From positions 496,001 through 560,000 of the forward strand of contig NZ_KZ679041.1 of the NCBI RefSeq assembly GCF_003024195.1: a stretch of DNA of 64,000 nucleotides. The letters run 5' to 3'. Below the pieces are notes generated by a model. That model worked only from the letters and a program-made list of their open reading frames with translations, was not told the DNA's origin and made no database searches. The stretch is from Streptomyces dioscori (GTDB lineage: Bacteria; Actinomycetota; Actinomycetes; Streptomycetales; Streptomycetaceae). A program made the position numbers and the translations under genes. Below are positions 24,715 through 34,602 of this stretch, piece by piece (position 1 is the stretch's first letter; each line of letters begins with the position of its first letter).

Positions 24715-27393
24715 TCAGGTCACCGAGCAGGACTGGTCACCGAGCTTGAACGCCGTCGGCTTGCTGTTCGATCCCGACCAGCTGCCCGTGAAGCCGAAGC
24801 CCACGGACGAACCGGCCGAGACGTTCGCGTTCCAGCTCACGTTCTTCGTTGTGACGGCCGCCCCGGATTGGGCCGACTCGGCATTCCAGGCCTGGGTGAC
24901 GCTCTGCCCGTCGGCGAAGGACCAGCCGAGCGACCACCCCGTCCAGGCGGTCGTGCCGGTGTTGGCGAGCTGGACGTCCGCCTGGAAGCCGCCCGACCAC
25001 TGGTTGGTGATCTTGTACGTGACCGCGCAGGCGCCGGTCGGCGTCGGATCCGTACCGCCGCCACCGTCACCGCCGCCGGCGTCGGACGAGTCGCCGTAGA
25101 TGACACCGCGCCCGTTCGTCGACACGTACACGCGCCCGTAGACGCGCGGATCACCGGTGATGGCGGCGCCCGTCCAGCCCCACTGATGGGCGTCGTCGTT
25201 GATACGGGTCCAGGTGGCGCCCTTGTCGGTGGAGCGGAAGATGCCCCGCACACCGCCGATCTTCGCGCTCGTGTAGAGCGTCTGGTACGAGGCGCCGGTC
25301 GCCGCCTTGCCGAAGCCGATGGTGTCCGCCTGCTCGACGCCCGACAGCTTGGTGAAGGTCGCGCCGGAGTCCGTGGAGTGCCACAGCCCGTACGCGCCGT
25401 CGCTCGCCCCGCCCGCCAGCCAGACGTCACCCTTCGTGCCGGGAAGCGCCTTGAACCGTACGCTGTCGCCGCTCGGCAGTCCGGTGGCCGACGAGGCGGT
25501 GAAGGTCGCGCCGCCGTCCGAACTCACATAGAACTTGCCGGACTTGAAGCCGTAGAAGGTTTTCGGGTCGACCCGGTCCGACTCGACGACCGCGCCGGCC
25601 GGGATGCCGCTCGACGCCGACCACGACGTACCGAACCCGGTCGCGTGGTGCACGCCCGCGCCCTCCGGGCTCCATACGAACCGGCTCCCGTCCGAGGCCG
25701 AGGCGACCGTACCGCCGCCGCTCACCCCCGAAGGGTCGGTGCCCGCGAACCAGTTGGCGCCGTTGTCCGTCGAGAACGCCACATGCGGACCGGAGTCCAG
25801 GTTGCCCGCCCGCACCACGATGCCCGGGTTGGACTCCGCGAAGTCGAGGCTCGTCGTGCTGGTGAAGTTCGGCGAGGTGAACATCATCGACGGGACCTTG
25901 GTCAGGTCCGTGTGCCGGAATCCGCCGATGTCACCCAGGGCGCTGAGGAGTTGGGCGCCGCCGGACGGGGGAGCGGCGAGGTCGTTGACGGCCGTCTCCT
26001 CCAGCCCCTGCACCATCGGCTTGATGGTGAACTGGCCGCCGCTGTCCCACTGGCCGAGGTTGTCGGTCCCGTAGATGGTCGCGCCCGTCCCGTACATCAT
26101 CCGGGCCGAGTTGAACGGATCGATCTCCAACGCCTCGGTCATCCAACCCAGTTTGGGCGTCTGCTCGGGCGGCGAGGGATTGGCGCCCCAGGTGAGCCAG
26201 GGCGAGGACGACACGTCCATGGTGAAGCGGTTGGAGCGGTTGGGGTACGAGGTGTAGTCCCAGGCCTTGGTCCAGGTGCCACCGCTGTCGGTGGAGCGGA
26301 AGATCTGGGTGTCGGGCCACCAGGAGCTGTACGCGGTGGCCATCACCGTGCCCGGCTTCTGCCGGTCGACGGTCAGCCCGCTGAAGCCGTAGTAGGTGTC
26401 GGCCTCCGCGACCGGGCTGATGTCCGTCCAGGCGCCGGTCGCCGTCGTGTACCGCCAGATCCGGCCCTTGCCGCCGTCGTAGGGACCGCCCTTGTCGCTG
26501 TACGCGAGATAGAGATAGCCGTTCGTCGCGTCCAGGACGCCCTTGTGGGCCAGGTACCCGGTCGGCTGCCCGGCGATACGGGACCAGGTCGCGCCCGCGT
26601 CGGTCGAGCGGTAGACGGCGTTGTCCTTGTCGGCGACCCCCACATAGATGGTCTTGGTGGCGTCGGTGCCCGTACTGCTCGACTCGTCGAAGGTGACCCA
26701 GGCGATGCCCTGGTTGTCGGAGGCGTACCCGCTGGTGTCGGTCGCGTCCTGGACGTAGTTGCCGACGTTCGGGAAGTTCGTCACCTGTGCCCAGGAGGCC
26801 CCCGAGTCCGTGGACCGCCACAACCCTTTGCCGCTCGGCGCACCCAGATACAGCACGCTGTTCCTGTGCGGGTCGACCGCGAGTCGCTCACCCATCCCAC
26901 GGCCGGGCATGTTCCCGCCCAGCTTGAACGGCAGATCGGCCTTCAGCCAGGTCGCGCCCCGGTCGGAGGACCTGAGCACGGCCCCGTTCCCCGGGTCCCA
27001 GCTGTTGGTGTACGTGCCGACGGCGGCGTACACCTTGCTCGGCGCCACCGGGTCGGAGGCGAGGCTCACGACTCCGGTGTGCCCCCACCGGTCCCACCCG
27101 ACCGAGTCGAGCAGCGGCGTCCAGCTCTTCGACGCCTCCTGCCAGCGGTAGGCGCCGCCGATGTCGGTGCGGGCGTACGCGAGGTTCCTCTCGGACCGGT
27201 TGAACACGATCCCGGGGACGAAGCCGCCCCCGTCGATACGGGCGTTCTTCCAGGTATAGGTGTCGGCGGCGATGGACACCGCCGGACCCTTCTCGACGGG
27301 CTGCGCGGCGAGCGCGGGCGGCGTGCCGGCGAGCAGCCCGGCGGCGAGCCCGAGCACAGCGGTCAGGACGGGGGTTATTCGGGTTCTTCGCAC
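24715..27393 (-). CDS. Secreted xyloglucanase/endoglucanase, GH74 with C-terminal CBM2
   Basis: An 892-residue secreted enzyme starting at GTG after GAAAGGGACC. A Sec signal (about 1-29, ending PALAA) precedes the GH74 double propeller (~35-765). Catalytic aspartate contexts TDIGGAYRW and ALGDIGGFRH are both present, and many Asp-box-like repeats (S-T-D-x-G-x-T-W) mark the blades. After a Gly/Asp/Thr/Pro linker comes a CBM2 (from ACAVTYKITNQW to the C-terminus, with paired cysteines). GH74 enzymes cut xyloglucan backbones. Its promoter region is only the short gap after the GH48 gene, so read-through from GH48 may contribute. Confidence 0.94.
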   Translation of the reverse strand: MRRTRITPVLTAVLGLAAGLLAGTPPALAAQPVEKGPAVSIAADTYTWKNARIDGGGFVPGIVFNRSERNLAYARTDIGGAYRWQEASKSWTPLLDSVGWDRWGHTGVVSLASDPVAPSKVYAAVGTYTNSWDPGNGAVLRSSDRGATWLKADLPFKLGGNMPGRGMGERLAVDPHRNSVLYLGAPSGKGLWRSTDSGASWAQVTNFPNVGNYVQDATDTSGYASDNQGIAWVTFDESSSTGTDATKTIYVGVADKDNAVYRSTDAGATWSRIAGQPTGYLAHKGVLDATNGYLYLAYSDKGGPYDGGKGRIWRYTTATGAWTDISPVAEADTYYGFSGLTVDRQKPGTVMATAYSSWWPDTQIFRSTDSGGTWTKAWDYTSYPNRSNRFTMDVSSSPWLTWGANPSPPEQTPKLGWMTEALEIDPFNSARMMYGTGATIYGTDNLGQWDSGGQFTIKPMVQGLEETAVNDLAAPPSGGAQLLSALGDIGGFRHTDLTKVPSMMFTSPNFTSTTSLDFAESNPGIVVRAGNLDSGPHVAFSTDNGANWFAGTDPSGVSGGGTVASASDGSRFVWSPEGAGVHHATGFGTSWSASSGIPAGAVVESDRVDPKTFYGFKSGKFYVSSDGGATFTASSATGLPSGDSVRFKALPGTKGDVWLAGGASDGAYGLWHSTDSGATFTKLSGVEQADTIGFGKAATGASYQTLYTSAKIGGVRGIFRSTDKGATWTRINDDAHQWGWTGAAITGDPRVYGRVYVSTNGRGVIYGDSSDAGGGDGGGGTDPTPTGACAVTYKITNQWSGGFQADVQLANTGTTAWTGWSLGWSFADGQSVTQAWNAESAQSGAAVTTKNVSWNANVSAGSSVGFGFTGSWSGSNSKPTAFKLGDQSCSVT

Positions 27394-27430
27394 GGTGAGG
27401 GTCCCTTTCGTGAGGTGAAAGGCGTGACGA

Positions 27431-27462
27431 CCGGGCGGCTCCGTGGGGGTGGAGCCGCCCGG
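27431..27462 (-). terminator. Hairpin between GH48 and GH74 genes
   Basis: Twelve-bp arms (CCGGGCGGCTCC and its complement) with an 8-base loop. An inverted copy of the 20-bp intergenic repeat follows at 27486-27505, nearer the GH48 stop. Together these probably terminate most GH48 transcripts. Confidence 0.8.
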
Positions 27463-27566
27463 TCCCGGTGCACACGAGCCCCTTCAGGGGCGCGGGGAAC
27501 TGCGCGGCCAGCCACATCCGGCCCGCAGCCTCAGTACCGCCCCACCCGCGGAGCGACATGCGGGGA

Positions 27567-30479
27567 CTATTCGAGAAGCTCCGCGTACGAGCCCATGGCG
27601 AGGGCGATGTCCGCCTGGGCCCAGAACCGGTGATACGTGAACGAAGGCGCGGCCCCGCCGGCCAGATACGCCTCGATCTTCGACCACGCGGGGTCGTCCT
27701 CGTAGAACGACCGGATCGAGTCGAACGTCGACGACGAGTTGATCGCGTCCCCGTTCGGCATCGTGCCGGACCACCCGCTCGGCACGTACACCGAGTCGTC
27801 GAACCGGTTGTAGTCGGCCCGCGTCTCCGGCACCGCGACACCCAGCGCGTCCTGGTTGTTCGCCCACATGCCGTCGAGCAGCGCCTTCGCCGTGGTCTTC
27901 GCCTCGGTGTCACCGGACCGGTCCGCGTAGTACGTCAGGGTCTTGGCGTACGCGGCCGCCACCCCGACGTCGTTGGTGTAGTCGGCGACGGTGACGTGAA
28001 GTCCCGTGTTGGCACCGGGACTCGACGCGTTCCAGGTGTCCGGCTTGCCCGACCACTGGAGCGTGCTCGGGATCCGGAAGGTGCCGTCCGGGTTGACCGT
28101 GGTGTTGGCCAGCGCCCAGTCGACCCACTTGTCGAGGACGGTCTTGGCGTCCGCGTTGCCCGTCTGCTGGTAGTACTCGGCGACCCGCTCCATCGACCAC
28201 GCCTGGAAGCCGAACCACTGGTTGGACGGCGGGTCGTGGTAGACGGGCTTCTCGTCGTAGTACATGCCGTAGAAGGTCGGCGTCCCGGAGGGCGGTGTCG
28301 CGTAGCGGCCCTGCCAGCTGTTGGTGGCACCGCCCGCGATGGCTCCCTCACTGGACTGCAGCCACCGGTAGAACTCCAGCTGGCGGCCGAGTGACTTGGC
28401 CCAATCCGCTTGCCCCGTCGCCGACTTGGGCTTCAGGTCGGCGTACGAGCTGAGCGCGTACGCGGCGAGGGGGTTCTGGTAGCCGCCGTGCGTGTGGCTG
28501 GAGCCGATGCGCCAGGCCCAGCCGGCCGAGGTGTCGGTCGCACCGCCCCACGCGTAGTACCAGTTCAGCAGGTAGTGCGAGGCGTCCTTGCCGGTGCCCG
28601 CCGGGCAGGTCGACGGACCCACACAGTTGCCGATCTTCTTGAAGTACTTGTCGTACATCGAGTAGCGGAGATAGTCACCCATCTTCGCCGCCTTGCCGAC
28701 GGTCGCGGACACGTCCGCGCCCTTGCCCTGTGCTTCGGCCCAGATGTCCGCCCAGTACGCGGCCTGCACGGCCCGCGCGTCGGCGTCGGGAGCGTTGGTG
28801 AACTTCCACTGCTTTGCGTACGAGGCGTCCTTCGTGAACAGGTCCAAGTACCCGTTCGTGCCGCCGTACTTGAAGGCGTCGCAGGTCGGCTGCGGCACCG
28901 TCTCCCACACCGACTCCTGCGCGCCGCGCTGGAAGGTGTTGATGTAGGACGGACCTGTGTCGGCCGGGCCCGCCTCGCACTTGCCCGGCGAGTTGCCGTA
29001 CCCGTAGACGTTGTCCACGTCCTGCAGCCAGTGCATGCCGTACACGTCGTCCGTGCCGTACGCGCTCTTCAGCTCGGCCGCGATCGGGTCGGGGCCCACC
29101 GAGACGCCCGAGTCGAGCTGCGCCGGGTACTCGTTCGGCGTGTCCAGCTCGGGTGCGTACGTCGCGGGCTTCGAGGCGTTGTAGAACGAGTTGGTCGGCT
29201 GGTCGGCGTGCGTGGGGATCATGAACTTCTCCATGATGTCCCAGGCACCGTTGAACTTCGTCCAGTCGCCGGTGACCTTGCCGTACATGGCCTGCAGCCA
29301 CAGCAGGTAGCTGTACGCCTCGGACGTCGTCTCATGGCCGTGGTCGGGCGCCTCGACGATCAGTGTCTCCACCGAGTGGTACGGGATGCCCTCCGGCGAG
29401 AAGTAGCCGTTCGCCGGGTTGGTGATCTTCCCGTAGAGGTCCAGGAAGCGGGCGTCGTACTCCTTGGACGCGGCGAGCTGGGTGACGGTCACGGAGGCCT
29501 TGGCGTGCCCGGTGGCCGTCGAGTCGAAGACGGCCGAACCGGTACCCGTGGCATTGGCCGTCACGGTCACCTTCTGTGCCGTGGCCCAGTTCGACGGGGT
29601 GAAGGTCAGCGACGCCCCGCCGGTGACGGACAGCCCCGTGTTGCCGCTCGCGCGAGCGGTCGCCACGGTCACGTTCGCCGAGGGCTGGGTCGAGAGCTTG
29701 ACGTCGTACGTGCCCGTCTTGCCCTGCTGGACGCCGAGTTGGGTCGGCGAGACCACCACCGCGGGACCCGAGGCGACCGTGATGCCGACCGGGGTGGACT
29801 CCGCGGAGGCGCCCAGGCTGTCGTACGCCTTCGCCAGCAGCGAATGACTGCCCACGGTCAATCCCGTGGCCGAGAGCGAGTACGGCGAGCTGGTGTCGGT
29901 GCCCAGCAGGGTCGTGTCGTCGTAGAACTCGACCTTGCTGACCGTCGCGCCGTCCGCCGCCGCTGCCGTCGCGGCGAGCGGGACCGCCGTCCCCTGGGAG
30001 TACACGGCACCTGCCGCGGGGCTGGTCAGCACGGTGATCGGCGGCTGATGGGCGCCGGCGCAGGCCGTGCCGTTGATCGCGAAGGAGGTGGGTGCGGTGT
30101 TGGTGCCGCTGTAGGTGAACTGTGCGCCGGTCGTGACGGCCGCCCCGACCGCGATCGTCCCGTTCCAGGACGCGTTCGTCGCGGTGACGGTCTTCCCGGA
30201 CTGCGACCAGGTGCCGCTCCAGCCGCTGCTGAGCTGCTGGTTGCCGGTGTAGCCGTACGTCAGGGTCCAGCCGCTGATCGCCTCCGTGCCGCGGTTGGTG
30301 AGGGTGAGCTCGGCGGTGAAACCGGAGCCCCAGTCGTTCGTTCTGTAGTCGACGCTGCACTGAACGGCCGCCGCCTGTGCAGGAGTTGTACCGGTGGTGA
30401 GCATGGTCAGCGGGAGCGCGAGGGCCGCCACCACGGCTGTCCACATCCGCCGCGCACGGCGTCTGCGTCTGGGTGCCAT
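27567..30479 (-). CDS. Secreted processive cellulase GH48 with N-terminal CBM2 and Ig-like domains
   Basis: A 970-residue enzyme. The ATG follows AAGGAGAGG. Layout: signal peptide with Arg-rich start (~1-38), CBM2 (~40-135, from [14 protein letters not shown]), a bacterial Ig-like domain with a sugar/metal-type [17 protein letters not shown] segment (~140-235), a second beta-sandwich (~235-325), then the GH48 catalytic domain (~330-970, starting [33 protein letters not shown]). GH48 enzymes attack cellulose from reducing ends and are partners of GH6 enzymes, which fits the divergent neighbour. A perfect CebR-type operator lies 61 bp upstream. Confidence 0.95.
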   Translation of the reverse strand: MAPRRRRRARRMWTAVVAALALPLTMLTTGTTPAQAAAVQCSVDYRTNDWGSGFTAELTLTNRGTEAISGWTLTYGYTGNQQLSSGWSGTWSQSGKTVTATNASWNGTIAVGAAVTTGAQFTYSGTNTAPTSFAINGTACAGAHQPPITVLTSPAAGAVYSQGTAVPLAATAAAADGATVSKVEFYDDTTLLGTDTSSPYSLSATGLTVGSHSLLAKAYDSLGASAESTPVGITVASGPAVVVSPTQLGVQQGKTGTYDVKLSTQPSANVTVATARASGNTGLSVTGGASLTFTPSNWATAQKVTVTANATGTGSAVFDSTATGHAKASVTVTQLAASKEYDARFLDLYGKITNPANGYFSPEGIPYHSVETLIVEAPDHGHETTSEAYSYLLWLQAMYGKVTGDWTKFNGAWDIMEKFMIPTHADQPTNSFYNASKPATYAPELDTPNEYPAQLDSGVSVGPDPIAAELKSAYGTDDVYGMHWLQDVDNVYGYGNSPGKCEAGPADTGPSYINTFQRGAQESVWETVPQPTCDAFKYGGTNGYLDLFTKDASYAKQWKFTNAPDADARAVQAAYWADIWAEAQGKGADVSATVGKAAKMGDYLRYSMYDKYFKKIGNCVGPSTCPAGTGKDASHYLLNWYYAWGGATDTSAGWAWRIGSSHTHGGYQNPLAAYALSSYADLKPKSATGQADWAKSLGRQLEFYRWLQSSEGAIAGGATNSWQGRYATPPSGTPTFYGMYYDEKPVYHDPPSNQWFGFQAWSMERVAEYYQQTGNADAKTVLDKWVDWALANTTVNPDGTFRIPSTLQWSGKPDTWNASSPGANTGLHVTVADYTNDVGVAAAYAKTLTYYADRSGDTEAKTTAKALLDGMWANNQDALGVAVPETRADYNRFDDSVYVPSGWSGTMPNGDAINSSSTFDSIRSFYEDDPAWSKIEAYLAGGAAPSFTYHRFWAQADIALAMGSYAELLE

Positions 30480-30539
30480 GTTCTGGTTCCTCTCCTTGCG
30501 GCTCGGAGATGGGGGGAGGAGCAACAAGCCTTGAACCAG

Positions 30540-30553
30540 TGGGAGCGCTCCCA
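30540..30553. promoter_or_regulatory. CebR-type operator, perfect 14-bp palindrome
   Basis: TGGGAGCGCTCCCA, exactly the sequence recognised by the cellulose-utilisation repressor CebR in Streptomyces. It is 61 bp before the GH48 start. Confidence 0.9.
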
Positions 30554-30671
30554 TATTGGAGAGAGGGGTGCAAGGGGTCAAGGTGCTTGAAGAGTCGAAA
30601 TGATTCGATAGATCAAGAGTGCAACTCCTCTGTCGTTTACCAACACTTGGCGCTACCTTCGTCCGCACCAG

Positions 30672-30685
30672 TGGGAGCGGTTCCA
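30672..30685. promoter_or_regulatory. Imperfect CebR-type operator before the GH6 gene
   Basis: TGGGAGCGGTTCCA matches the 14-bp CebR palindrome at 12 positions. It lies 225 bp upstream of the GH6 start. The remaining part of the 430-bp gap (30480-30909) shows no gene; promoters must lie here but I could not place them. Confidence 0.65.
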
Positions 30686-30909
30686 CCAGTCGACGCGTCT
30701 GTCACGGCGCGACCGCACTGCAAGGAGTCGCTCATGCACCACCCATGCGTTCACTTCCTCCAGTGGTCGGCCCTCAGCGGTCGGCGCCAACGCACTCCTT
30801 CATCGGCCGCGCCATGACGTGCTTCGACGTGTTCACGACGGCACCACCACGTCGTTCGGCATCGGGCCGCGGGCTTCCGCGCGCCCTCGACGAAGAGGAC
30901 ACCCCGCAC

Positions 30910-32622
30910 ATGAGCCGTACCAGAACTGCACTTCTCGCGGCGCTGGCGCTGGTCGCCGGGACCGCGGGCGCCGCCGTCGCGGCGACACCCCCGGACGTCG
31001 GCGCCGCCGCCGTCCCCTGCACCGTCGAGTACAAGGTGCAGAACCAGTGGGACACCGGCTTCACCACCGCGGTGACGGTCACCAACAACAGCGCGGCCAA
31101 GTCCAGTTGGGCCGTCAAGTGGTCGTACGCCGGCAACCAGAAGGTCACCAGCGGCTGGAACGCCAAGCTCAGCCAGAGCGGCACCGCGGTCACCGCCGCC
31201 AACGAGAGCTACAACGGCACGCTGGGCACCGGGAGTTCGGTCAGCTTCGGCTTCAACGGCACGTACAGCGGCACCAACGCGCTGCCGACCACCTTCACCC
31301 TCGACGGTGTGACCTGCAACGTCGACGACGGCGGCACGGATCCCACGGACCCGACCGATCCCGGCACGGGCAGCCGGGTGGACAACCCGTACTCCGGTGC
31401 CAAGGTGTACGTGAACCCGGAGTGGAAGGCGAAGGCCACCGCCGAGACCGGCGGCAGCCGTATCGCCAACCAGCCGACCGGTGTGTGGCTCGACCGGATC
31501 GCCGCGATCAACGGGGTGAACGGCGGCATGGGCCTGCGCGCCCACCTGGACGCGGCACTGACGCAGAAGGGCTCGGACGAACTCGTCGTCCAGCTGGTCA
31601 TCTACAACCTGCCCGGCCGTGACTGCGCCGCCCTGGCGTCCAACGGCGAACTGGGCCCGACGGAGATCGACAAGTACAAGACCCAGTACATCGACCCGAT
31701 CGCGGCGATCCTCGCCGACACCAAGTACGCGGGTCTGCGCATCGTCACCACCGTCGAGATCGACTCACTGCCGAACCTCGTCACCAACGTCTCGCCGCGG
31801 GCCACCGCCACGGCCAACTGCGACACGATGAAGGCGAACGGCAACTACCAGAAGGGCGTCGGCTACGCGCTGAACAAGCTCGGCGACGTACCCAACGTCT
31901 ACAACTACATCGACGCCGGACACCACGGCTGGCTCGGCTGGGACGACAACTTCGCGCCCTCCGCCGCGCTCTTCAAGGAGGCCGCCTCCACCGAGGGCGC
32001 GACCGTCGCCGACGTGCACGGCTTCATCGTGAACACGGCCAACTACAGCGCCACGAAGGAGAACCACTTCACCATCAACGACTCGGTCAACGGGACGTCG
32101 GTACGGCTGTCGAAGTGGATCGACTGGAACCGGTACGTCGACGAGCAGTCGTACGCGCAGGCCATGCGCGCCCAGCTGGTCTCGATCGGATTCCCGTCCG
32201 GCATCGGCATGCTGATCGACACCTCCCGCAACGGCTGGGGCGGCACGGCACGGCCCACCGCCGCCGGCCCGACGACCACCGTGGACACGTACGTCGACGG
32301 TGGCCGCTACGACCGGCGCATCCACCTCGGCAACTGGTGCAACCAGTCCGGTGCGGGCCTCGGCGAGCGGCCGCAGGCGGCGCCGGCGACCGGCATCGAC
32401 GCGTACGTGTGGATGAAGCCGCCGGGTGAGTCGGACGGGTCGAGCACTGCCATCCCGAACGACGAGGGCAAGGGCTTCGACCGCATGTGCGACCCGACGT
32501 ACACCGGTAACCCGCGGAACAACAACAACATGTCCGGGGCGCTGGCGAACGCGCCGCTGTCCGGACACTGGTTCTCCGCGCAGTTCCAGGAGCTCATGAA
32601 GAACGCGTATCCCGCTCTGTGA
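30910..32622 (+). CDS. Secreted cellobiohydrolase/endoglucanase GH6 with N-terminal CBM2
   Basis: A 570-residue enzyme. Signal peptide ~1-25; CBM2 ~33-138 beginning PCTVEYKVQNQWDTGF with paired cysteines; Thr/Pro/Asp/Gly linker; GH6 domain from ~150. Family signatures are the VEIDSLPNLV strand, YIDAGHHGWLGW with the catalytic acid aspartate, and VWMKPPGESDG with the second conserved aspartate. The GH6 domain has the extra loops typical of bacterial exo-acting members. The ATG has GAAGAGGA upstream. It is divergent from GH48, the usual synergistic pair, under CebR-type sites. Confidence 0.95.
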   Translation: MSRTRTALLAALALVAGTAGAAVAATPPDVGAAAVPCTVEYKVQNQWDTGFTTAVTVTNNSAAKSSWAVKWSYAGNQKVTSGWNAKLSQSGTAVTAANESYNGTLGTGSSVSFGFNGTYSGTNALPTTFTLDGVTCNVDDGGTDPTDPTDPGTGSRVDNPYSGAKVYVNPEWKAKATAETGGSRIANQPTGVWLDRIAAINGVNGGMGLRAHLDAALTQKGSDELVVQLVIYNLPGRDCAALASNGELGPTEIDKYKTQYIDPIAAILADTKYAGLRIVTTVEIDSLPNLVTNVSPRATATANCDTMKANGNYQKGVGYALNKLGDVPNVYNYIDAGHHGWLGWDDNFAPSAALFKEAASTEGATVADVHGFIVNTANYSATKENHFTINDSVNGTSVRLSKWIDWNRYVDEQSYAQAMRAQLVSIGFPSGIGMLIDTSRNGWGGTARPTAAGPTTTVDTYVDGGRYDRRIHLGNWCNQSGAGLGERPQAAPATGIDAYVWMKPPGESDGSSTAIPNDEGKGFDRMCDPTYTGNPRNNNNMSGALANAPLSGHWFSAQFQELMKNAYPAL

Positions 32623-32662
32623 CCTTGGCTTTTTGCTCGGTCACCTGAAAGATCAAGAGATT

Positions 32663-32700
32663 GCGCCGTTCCCCGCGCCCCTTATCGGGGGTGCGGGGGA
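32663..32700. terminator. Repeat-derived hairpin after the GH6 gene
   Basis: A repeat copy of the CCGTT variant (32663-32682) is followed by GGGGGTGCGGGG, which pairs with its CCCCGCGCCCC part with one mismatch. Confidence 0.6.
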
Positions 32701-32783
32701 CCGTTGCTGTTTTGGCAACATGAGTGGCTGATTTCGGGACGCGGGAGCAGGCTGGACGCATCCCGAACGAAAGGCTCGCAGCC

Positions 32784-33695
32784 ATGGCGCACGGTCACGA
32801 ACGGCACGAGGGCAACGGTCACAGCCACAGCCACAGCCACACCCACAGCGGTACGCACATCGACTTCGCCGAGATGCTTCCGATGCTGGAGCAGGAGGCC
32901 GAGCTGTTCAGTCCGCTGTACACGCGGGCGGCGAGCTGGCTGCGGGAGACGCGGCCGGATCCCGAGCTGATCGTGGACGCGGGCAGCGGTCCCGGTGTCA
33001 TCTCCTGCCTGCTCGCCGACACGTTCCCCGCCGCCCGGGTCATCGCCGTGGACGGGGCGGAACCCCTCCTGGAGCGGGCCCGCGAACGCGCCGCCGAGCG
33101 GGGGATCGCCGACCGCTTCGGCACCCTCCGGGCCGAGCTGGGCGACGGGCTCGGTGACCTGGAGTACCCGGCCGACCTCCTCTGGGCGAGCCGGTCCCTG
33201 CACCACGTCGGCGACCAGCGCGGCGCCCTCGCGGGCTTCGCCGACCGGCTCGCGCCGGGCGGCACCCTCGCACTGCTGGAGGGCGGCCTGCCCTCGCGCT
33301 ACCTCCCGCGCGACTTCGGCATCGGCCGTCCCGGACTGCAGGCCCGGATGGACGCGATCGAGCAGGAGTGGTTCGCCCGGATGCGGGCCGAGCTGCCCGG
33401 CGCCGTCGTCGAGGACGTCGAGGACTGGCCGGCCCTGCTCTCCGCGGTCGGCCTGCGCCACACCGCGACCCGTACCTTCCTGCTCGACCTCCCCGCCCCC
33501 GCCTCCGACGAGGCGCGCGCCTTCGTCGCCACCTCCCTCGGCCACCGCCGTGACGGCCTCGCCGAAGGCCTCGACGCCGACGACCGCGCGACCCTCGACC
33601 GGCTCCTCGACCCGGAGGACAAGGCGAGCGTGTACCACCGCCCGGACGTGTTCGTGCTCACGGCACTGACGGTGTACGTCGGGGTGAAGCCGTAG
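32784..33695 (+). CDS. Class I SAM-dependent methyltransferase with histidine-rich N-terminus
   Basis: A 303-residue protein. Nine of the first 25 residues are histidine (3, 5, 8, 13, 15, 17, 19, 21, 25), largely in an HSHSHSHTH tract from a CACAGC-type DNA repeat. The methyltransferase fold follows, with motif I IVDAGSGPGVIS near 63-74, the acidic AVDGAEPLL, and LLWASRSLHHVGD. Methyltransferases of this kind usually act on small molecules. The His cluster could bind Zn, Ni or Co, or simply be a slippage product. The ATG start follows AAAGG at about 10 bp. Neighbour relations give no hint to the substrate. Confidence 0.87.
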   Translation: MAHGHERHEGNGHSHSHSHTHSGTHIDFAEMLPMLEQEAELFSPLYTRAASWLRETRPDPELIVDAGSGPGVISCLLADTFPAARVIAVDGAEPLLERARERAAERGIADRFGTLRAELGDGLGDLEYPADLLWASRSLHHVGDQRGALAGFADRLAPGGTLALLEGGLPSRYLPRDFGIGRPGLQARMDAIEQEWFARMRAELPGAVVEDVEDWPALLSAVGLRHTATRTFLLDLPAPASDEARAFVATSLGHRRDGLAEGLDADDRATLDRLLDPEDKASVYHRPDVFVLTALTVYVGVKP

Positions 33696-33729
33696 CTCCT
33701 TCCCTCAACTGGGCGTCCTGCGAACGGCG

Positions 33730-33760
33730 TTGACATCGAGTGCGCTCCAAGTGATGAACT
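33730..33760 (+). promoter_or_regulatory. Possible MerR-type promoter before the SDR gene
   Basis: TTGACA (33730-33735) is followed by a 19-base spacer holding the imperfect dyad TCGAG-TGCG-CTCCA, then TGAACT. An over-long spacer with a dyad is typical of MerR-controlled promoters. No MerR gene is in the window; weak prediction. Confidence 0.4.
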
Positions 33761-33810
33761 CCGGGCACTTCGTCGAACGCGGCCTGGCCGAACATGACTT
33801 GGGGGAAGAC

Positions 33811-34512
33811 ATGACTGACTCACCGGTTGCGCTCATCACCGGCGGCGGCAGCGGAATCGGGGCGGCGGTCGCCCGGCAACTGCTCGACGCCGGACACCGG
33901 GTGACCGTGACGGGGCGCGGGGAGGAGCGGCTGCGCGGGTTCGCGGAACAACTGGGCAAGCCCGAGGGGCTGTTGACGTACCGGGGTGACGCGGCCGACT
34001 ACGAGCACGTACAGGGCGCGGTCGCGGCGACGGTGGAGAGGTTCGGACGCCTCGACACCGTCGTCGCCAACGCCGGTTACGCCACGCACGACACCGTCGC
34101 CGAGGGGGACCCGGCCGGCTGGCGGGACATGGTGCTGACCAACGTGCTCGGACCCGCGCTGCTCGTCCGGGCGTCGATCGAGCAGCTGAAGGAGACCCGC
34201 GGCCGGATCGTGCTCGTCGGCAGCGTCGCGGGGCATGTTCACACCCCCGGCAACATCTACGGGGCGACGAAATGGGCCGTGACCGGCCTCGCCGAGAACA
34301 CCCGCCGGCAGGTCACCGAGTACGGCGTGGGGGTGACGCTGATCTCACCGGGACGGGTGGAGACCCCGTTCTGGGACAGCTACGGCAGCCTGCCGCCTGG
34401 GCAGCTGCTCACCTCGGAGCAACTCGCGGAGTCGGTCGTCTGGGCGATCCGGCAGCCCGCCGGGGTCGACGTCAACACGGTGGTCGTACGGCCGATCGGG
34501 CAGCCGGTCTGA
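33811..34512 (+). CDS. Short-chain dehydrogenase/reductase
   Basis: A 233-residue classical SDR. Cofactor loop TGGGSGIG is at 10-17, NAG at 87-89, and the catalytic set Ser138, Tyr150 and Lys154 (YGATK) is intact. The arginine in VTVTGRGEER favours NADP(H). The start is the ATG after GGGGGAAG; an earlier ATG in frame would add an unconserved tail. Substrate unknown. It is alone in its transcription unit and is followed by a very strong shared terminator. Confidence 0.92.
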   Translation: MTDSPVALITGGGSGIGAAVARQLLDAGHRVTVTGRGEERLRGFAEQLGKPEGLLTYRGDAADYEHVQGAVAATVERFGRLDTVVANAGYATHDTVAEGDPAGWRDMVLTNVLGPALLVRASIEQLKETRGRIVLVGSVAGHVHTPGNIYGATKWAVTGLAENTRRQVTEYGVGVTLISPGRVETPFWDSYGSLPPGQLLTSEQLAESVVWAIRQPAGVDVNTVVVRPIGQPV

Positions 34513-34544
34513 GCCGGGCCTCGATCCGGCCGATGGCGCTGACC

Positions 34545-34580
34545 GACGAAGCCGCCGCCCGGCCGGGCGGCGGCTTCGTC
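34545..34580. terminator. Two-way terminator, 36-bp perfect palindrome
   Basis: Eighteen-bp arms (34545-34562 and 34563-34580) pair perfectly without a spacer, between convergent SDR and aldo/keto reductase genes. Confidence 0.93.
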
Positions 34581-34602
34581 AAGCGGTCGCGCGGCTGCTC
34601 GC

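Noticed and set aside
28410..30590. Long plus-strand open frame opposite the GH48 gene
   Set aside because: Its translation is Arg/Val/Gly-rich without family resemblance, and GH48 on the other strand is unmistakable; it is a GC-bias shadow.
21721..32622. Natural-product biosynthetic gene cluster
   Set aside because: No polyketide, peptide synthetase, terpene or RiPP genes; the region is polysaccharide degradation.
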